Shown here one piece after another: positions 6,847 through 10,685 of a stretch of DNA of 10,685 nt. The notes under the pieces were generated by a model. It was given only the letters and a program-made list of their open reading frames with translations, was not told where the DNA came from and made no database searches. The stretch lies in the NCBI GenBank assembly GCA_021783385.1, contig JAJXTX010000076.1:1-10685 (forward strand), given 5' to 3'. The stretch comes from Pseudomonadota bacterium (GTDB taxonomy: Bacteria; Pseudomonadota; Gammaproteobacteria; Xanthomonadales; Rhodanobacteraceae). The stretch's first letter is position 1, and each line of letters begins with the position of its first letter. A program made the translations under genes and the position numbers.

Positions 6847-9800
6847 CTAGAAGTTCATGCCCAGCGACATCCTCAGCGTACGTGGATAGCCGGTGATGTT
6901 TCCCGTGGGGTAATACGTTACCTGCGGGTTATAGACTCCGCCTGAGCCGAAGTTTGTCTGGTAGTCGACCAGGTTGTGCCAGTTGAACACGTTGATCAGG
7001 TCAATCCGGAAATAGGCATTGAGGTTGCCGTAGACCTTGAAGTTCTTGGTCGCCTGCAAGTCCAGATCCCGGTAACCAAAGATCTTGCCGCCGATCAGGA
7101 ATCGACCGTTGCCAGGTGGCACGATCGCTACGGGGCGGCCGCCGGCGCCATTGGTCGCGCCGCTGTCCTGGTTGGTCGCCGGGGCACCATAGAAGGCCAT
7201 GGCGACATCCGGCACGGGGGTGGCCAGAGTCAACTTGCCGCCGAACACGAAGCCCCAGGGGCCATCCAGATTGCCGGTCATCACGAGGCGTTGCTTGGCC
7301 ACGGCCGAACTGATGAACGGATAGTTGCCGACCGTCGCGTAGTCGAACGCATACTGATCGGTCGGGTCGCCGTTGTTGTGGTTCTGACGCGAGTGGGTGT
7401 AGGTGTAGGCGATGGTGGCGCCCCAATGCGATTCCTTGGTGTAGGGCTTTTCGGCCGACAGCAGCAGCTGAGTGGTCCGGGTTTGCAAACCATTGTTGCC
7501 GATGATCAAGGAGCCGAAGCCGGGCACGCCATTGCCCCAGGGCTGGCTGCCGTTCTTCCAGAACGCGCCGTCGGGGTAGCGGTTGCCGAGCGTGTAGACG
7601 AGGCCGTCATGGCTTCTGACAACAGCCACCGCGGCGCTGGTGTTCCAGTCGCCGACCTTGTTGCGCATGCCGATGCTGAACTGGTCGGAGTACGGCGCCT
7701 TGATGTTGTTGTTGACCAGATCAACTTCCTTGCCGGTGTTCGTACCGGCGACCAGCGCTTGCAGTGCGCTGATCGACAGGTACTTCGGGTCCCATGCCAG
7801 ACAGCTTGGGCCCGGGGTGCACGGCTGGAGTGGCGTGTTGAAAAGAATCGTGGGCTGCGACAGCACCGATTTGGTCTGCTCGACCTGCAGCGACTCGTAC
7901 AGGTTGCGATCGTAGGAGCGGCCGATGCCACCGAAGATCACGTGCGCCTCGTCCCCGTTGATGTCGTAGGAGAAGCCAAGGCGCGGTTGAAACTCGTTTT
8001 TAGGCGCGTGGCGATTGTGCCCGGTACTGATGTAATCGTTTACATTGACACCGCCCAATGCCAGCGTTTGCGCATACGTCGTGCCCGCGGGTGCACCGGG
8101 AGCCTGGCTGTTGAGTGCCGCGACCACGTTGGCCGGGGTGACGTAGTTGAGATACGACGGGGTCTCTTCGTAGTCCCAGCGCACGCCGAGGTTCAGCGTC
8201 AGATGGTCGTTGACCGCCCAGTCATCCTGGATATAGGTGCCGAACTGCTTGTCCGAGCTGACGGCCACCGGACTTTGTCCCGGTGTCGGTGAACCGAACT
8301 GCACCTGATACGGGATCGCTTCCGTACCGTTGGCTGGGCTGACGGCATATTTGTAGAGCGCATTGGTATCACCGGCATCCAGCGCGGTGAGTTTTACTGC
8401 CTTGTACTTGACGCCCATCTTGATGACGTGGTCACCATGCCATTCAAAGTCGTTGAAGGTCAGGTCGTCCTGCAGCGCCGGCCCTTGCTGGCCCTTGTTC
8501 TGCTGGGCCAGCGGTGAATTGCCGGTGATCAGTATCGTCTGGTTCTGGTTGCCGGCCACCGTGTAGGCCGCACCGGCGCCCTTGGTTACCGGGGTCGGTG
8601 TGAAGAAAGCATCCTCGTAGGTGGCCTGCAGGCGATTGAACCAGCTGTCCGTGCTGTGATCCCAGCGGATGTCAAAGCGTTTGTCGGTATTGATCGTGTT
8701 GAGCGCGGCCGATGCTGTGGCGATGCCCCCAAAACCGCCGATCGATGTCTCGTCGCGGTAATGGCCGCTCACTTCAAAGCGGTCGCGGTCGGTCGGTTCG
8801 AAGTCGATCTTGCCGAACCAGTCGTTTTCCTTGAAGGGCAGACTGGCCGGTCCGAATTGCGCCTGGGCGCTGGCCGGCAACTGGCTCCAATAGAGGGTTT
8901 GGCCGCCCGGCACCACCGTGGTCGGGGTATCGAACTCCTTGCCTTCGTAGGCGATGAAGAAATGCGCCATGTCCTGGATGATCGGGCCACCCAGGTCGAA
9001 GCCGTAGTCCTTTTCGTGGGAGGGGCTTTTCTTGTGATTGGCCGCCTCAGAGGGGGTTTCTGCACGCATTGTCGTGTTGGTGAAATCACCAAACACGTCG
9101 CCGTGGAATGTGTTGGTGCCGGACTTGGTGTCGGCGACCACAGCGGCGCTGGATATCTGGTCGTACTCCGCCTTGTAGTTGGAGGTGATGACCTTGTACT
9201 CGCCGATTGCCAGCTGCGGGAACGGGTTGCCCTGGCTTGCAGTCTGCCCGGTCACGCCGCCAGGCAGCACGTAGTTCTTCTGGCCCACACCGTCGATGTA
9301 CACATTGATCGCGCTGCTCGCCTGGGCGCCGGAGCGCAGGCTGGTGGTGCCGTCTGCGTTGCGTGTAAACACCATGCCCGGCACGGTGTCGGCGAATTCG
9401 AGGAAGTTGCGCGATGCCTCGGGCGTCGTGTCAATCTGGCGCAATGACACTTGGGTGCCCACTTCGGACGTCTTGACGTCCTGCAAAGTGGTGGCGGAGA
9501 CCGTTACCGCGTTGAGGTTGGTGGCGTTGGCGGCCGAGGGCGCCTTGGTCAGGTCAAGGGTGCCGGTGGAAGCCACGCTCAGCGTGACCGTTTGCGCCGT
9601 GCCCGGGCCGGCGTCCACCTCATAGGTGCCTGGCGGCAGGCCCACGAGGGCGTAGCTGCCATCGCTGCTGGCCTTGGTGCGGCGCACGGCGCCGGTGGCA
9701 ATTTCCTTGGCGGTCACCACCGCGCTGGGAGCGGCATGGCCACGCAGGGTGGCATCGGCGCTCGCAGCAATCGACATGGACGGTGTGCCGACCGCAAGCG

Positions 9801-9864
9801 CGACCACCGATGCGGTGATCAGGCTGGCCAGCAATTTCTTTTTGAAGTGCAGTGACGTTTTCAT
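6847..9864 (-). CDS. TonB-dependent receptor, Oar-like, with N-terminal carboxypeptidase-regulatory-type domain
   Basis: This 1005-residue outer-membrane receptor probably imports a carbohydrate, energised by TonB-ExbBD. The signal peptide is residues 1 to about 36 (KKKLLASLITASVVALAVG core, cleavage near AASA). A compact beta-sandwich of the CarboxypepD_reg type follows at about 38-105, with the hallmark SSDGSYALVGLPPGTYEVDA. A TonB-box-like segment LNAVTVSAT lies at 117-125. Next comes the plug, including SRNFLEFADTVPGM and INVYIDGVGQKNY, and then the barrel, which ends in the terminal phenylalanine (RMSLGMNF) typical of outer-membrane proteins. A Cys pair (PCTPGPSC) sits in a probable surface loop. 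The start is supported by a strong GGGGAGGGG Shine-Dalgarno. Only 21 bases separate it from the lacI-type gene, so it is likely read from a promoter within or ahead of that gene. An intrinsic terminator follows. Its base composition looks less GC-rich than the enzyme and transporter genes. Substrate inferred from context. Confidence 0.95.
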   Translation of the reverse strand: MKTSLHFKKKLLASLITASVVALAVGTPSMSIAASADATLRGHAAPSAVVTAKEIATGAVRRTKASSDGSYALVGLPPGTYEVDAGPGTAQTVTLSVASTGTLDLTKAPSAANATNLNAVTVSATTLQDVKTSEVGTQVSLRQIDTTPEASRNFLEFADTVPGMVFTRNADGTTSLRSGAQASSAINVYIDGVGQKNYVLPGGVTGQTASQGNPFPQLAIGEYKVITSNYKAEYDQISSAAVVADTKSGTNTFHGDVFGDFTNTTMRAETPSEAANHKKSPSHEKDYGFDLGGPIIQDMAHFFIAYEGKEFDTPTTVVPGGQTLYWSQLPASAQAQFGPASLPFKENDWFGKIDFEPTDRDRFEVSGHYRDETSIGGFGGIATASAALNTINTDKRFDIRWDHSTDSWFNRLQATYEDAFFTPTPVTKGAGAAYTVAGNQNQTILITGNSPLAQQNKGQQGPALQDDLTFNDFEWHGDHVIKMGVKYKAVKLTALDAGDTNALYKYAVSPANGTEAIPYQVQFGSPTPGQSPVAVSSDKQFGTYIQDDWAVNDHLTLNLGVRWDYEETPSYLNYVTPANVVAALNSQAPGAPAGTTYAQTLALGGVNVNDYISTGHNRHAPKNEFQPRLGFSYDINGDEAHVIFGGIGRSYDRNLYESLQVEQTKSVLSQPTILFNTPLQPCTPGPSCLAWDPKYLSISALQALVAGTNTGKEVDLVNNNIKAPYSDQFSIGMRNKVGDWNTSAAVAVVRSHDGLVYTLGNRYPDGAFWKNGSQPWGNGVPGFGSLIIGNNGLQTRTTQLLLSAEKPYTKESHWGATIAYTYTHSRQNHNNGDPTDQYAFDYATVGNYPFISSAVAKQRLVMTGNLDGPWGFVFGGKLTLATPVPDVAMAFYGAPATNQDSGATNGAGGRPVAIVPPGNGRFLIGGKIFGYRDLDLQATKNFKVYGNLNAYFRIDLINVFNWHNLVDYQTNFGSGGVYNPQVTYYPTGNITGYPRTLRMSLGMNF

Positions 9865-9868
9865 GTTG

Positions 9869-9877
9869 CCCCTCCCC
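9869..9877 (-). promoter_or_regulatory. Strong ribosome binding site of the TonB-dependent receptor gene
   Basis: On the minus strand the bases before the receptor ATG read GGGGAGGGGCAAC. The GGAGG core (9871-9875) is six bases from the start codon. It is the strongest Shine-Dalgarno in the locus, in keeping with the high expression expected of an outer-membrane receptor. Confidence 0.8.
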
Positions 9878-9885
9878 GGGAAGAT

Positions 9886-10685
9886 CTACGGATGTGACGT
9901 GCTGTGAGTGTTCCGGCTGGATGTATTGATGCGGCTGGCACCGCAGCTTTCGCGGATCACGATCTCGCAGCCCAGCGTGTCGGCATGGGCTGGCGGCGAT
10001 TCGGTGCTTTCCAGCAACGCGGCCAACCGTTCTAGCGCGCTGCGGCCAAGCTCGGCGATGTTCACGCGCACCGTGCTCAGCGGCGGCGTGACGTAGCGGG
10101 CGATCGGGATGTCATCGAAACCGGCCAGCGCGATGTCCTGCGGTACGCGCACGCCGGCCTCCTTGAAAGCGGCGAGGCAGCCCACCGCCATCATGTCGTT
10201 GGCGGCGAACACCGCGCGCGGCCGCGGCCGCAGCGCCAGCACTTCGCGGCCGGCGCGGTAGCCCGATTCTTCGCTGAAATCGCCGGCCAACACGGTGATC
10301 GGCGCCTGCGGCGCGTGTTTCGCCATCGCCGCGCGGTAGCCGCTGTCGCGCTGCTGCGCGTCGAAGTTGCCGCCCGGGCCGGCGATCAGCGCCACGCTCG
10401 CATGGCCTGCGCCGAGCAGATGCTGCACCATTGCATAGGCGCCGGCGTAATTGTCGACATTGAGCACCGCATAGCCCGGGCTGGTGACTGCGCTGTTGAG
10501 CAGCACGGCGGGCAGCGACTTGGGCAGGTTCGTCTGCAGGAACGCCGCATCCACATGTGCGGACAGAATCAGCATGCCATCGACCCGACCCTGCATCGCG
10601 CGCAGCGCCGCGGCCGCATCCTCGGCGCTGTCGTGCGAGCTGGAGACCAGCAGGTGCAGCCCGCGCGCGCGCGCGGCCAGGTCGA
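9886..10685 (-). CDS. LacI-family transcriptional regulator, C-terminal part (5' end outside window)
   Basis: The frame is open from the right edge to a TAG at 9886-9888, giving 265 visible residues. An internal ATG at 10596 is not the start, since upstream codons continue the domain (LAARARGLHLLVSSSHDS). The visible part is the periplasmic-binding-protein-like sensor domain of LacI/GalR regulators. Recognisable segments are MQGRVDGMLILS, NVDNYAGAYAMVQHLLGAGH, VALIAGP, AVFAANDMMAVGCLAAFKEAGVRVPQDIALAGFDD (in two halves), and the C-terminal STVRVNIAELGRSALERL and VIRESC. The helix-turn-helix and hinge (about 60-75 residues) lie outside the window. It probably represses this locus and is released by a sugar derived from the substrate. 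It sits immediately upstream of, and on the same strand as, the receptor gene, so co-transcription and autoregulation are likely. The operator is not visible and is probably upstream of this gene. Confidence 0.93.
   Translation of the reverse strand, partial: DLAARARGLHLLVSSSHDSAEDAAAALRAMQGRVDGMLILSAHVDAAFLQTNLPKSLPAVLLNSAVTSPGYAVLNVDNYAGAYAMVQHLLGAGHASVALIAGPGGNFDAQQRDSGYRAAMAKHAPQAPITVLAGDFSEESGYRAGREVLALRPRPRAVFAANDMMAVGCLAAFKEAGVRVPQDIALAGFDDIPIARYVTPPLSTVRVNIAELGRSALERLAALLESTESPPAHADTLGCEIVIRESCGASRINTSSRNTHSTSHP

Noticed and set aside
6976..8292. 438-codon open frame on the + strand
   Set aside because: It is antisense to the receptor gene, rich in Val/Arg/Gly with no family resemblance.
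10662..10675. (CG)7 alternating run, possible Z-DNA or slippage site
   Set aside because: It is within the LacI coding frame, encodes ordinary Arg/Ala residues and is unremarkable at this GC content.

Overview
The window looks like chromosomal DNA from a GC-rich gammaproteobacterium of the Xanthomonadales (Xanthomonadaceae or Rhodanobacteraceae, e.g. a Dyella-, Rhodanobacter- or Xanthomonas-like genus). The reasons are the high GC content, an Oar-like TonB-dependent receptor with an N-terminal carboxypeptidase-regulatory-type domain, a flavin-dependent 'tryptophan halogenase' next to that receptor, and a LacI-type regulator at the head of a carbohydrate locus. The genus cannot be fixed from the sequence alone.

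Layout: positions 1-518 hold the 3' part of a pirin-family gene on the + strand. A 114-base convergent intergenic region (519-632) holds stacked inverted repeats. Everything from 633 to the right edge is one minus-strand carbohydrate-uptake locus. In transcription order (right to left) it reads: LacI-family repressor (5' end beyond the window), TonB-dependent receptor, a clear intrinsic terminator, flavin-dependent halogenase, exported glucoamylase-family (GH144-like) enzyme, lipoprotein sugar-binding protein, and two ABC permeases (MalF-like, then MalG-like). The last four genes overlap by 4 bases at each junction (GTGA, ATGA, ATGA), so they form one translationally coupled unit.

Working model (inference): a glucan or oligosaccharide enters the periplasm through the receptor, is cut by the GH144-like enzyme, is captured by the binding lipoprotein and is imported by the two permeases, with LacI sensing a sugar product. 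The characterised GH144 enzymes act on beta-1,2-glucan or sophoro-oligosaccharides, so beta-1,2-glucan is the best substrate guess. No ABC ATPase and no cytoplasmic glucosidase lie in the window. The halogenase keeps the catalytic lysine and the WxWxIP signature and is the most puzzling member.

The many long plus-strand open frames opposite these genes are GC-rich shadow frames and were left out. No RNA genes, CRISPR arrays, insertion sequences or prophage parts were seen. No stretch over 300 bases lacks a gene.
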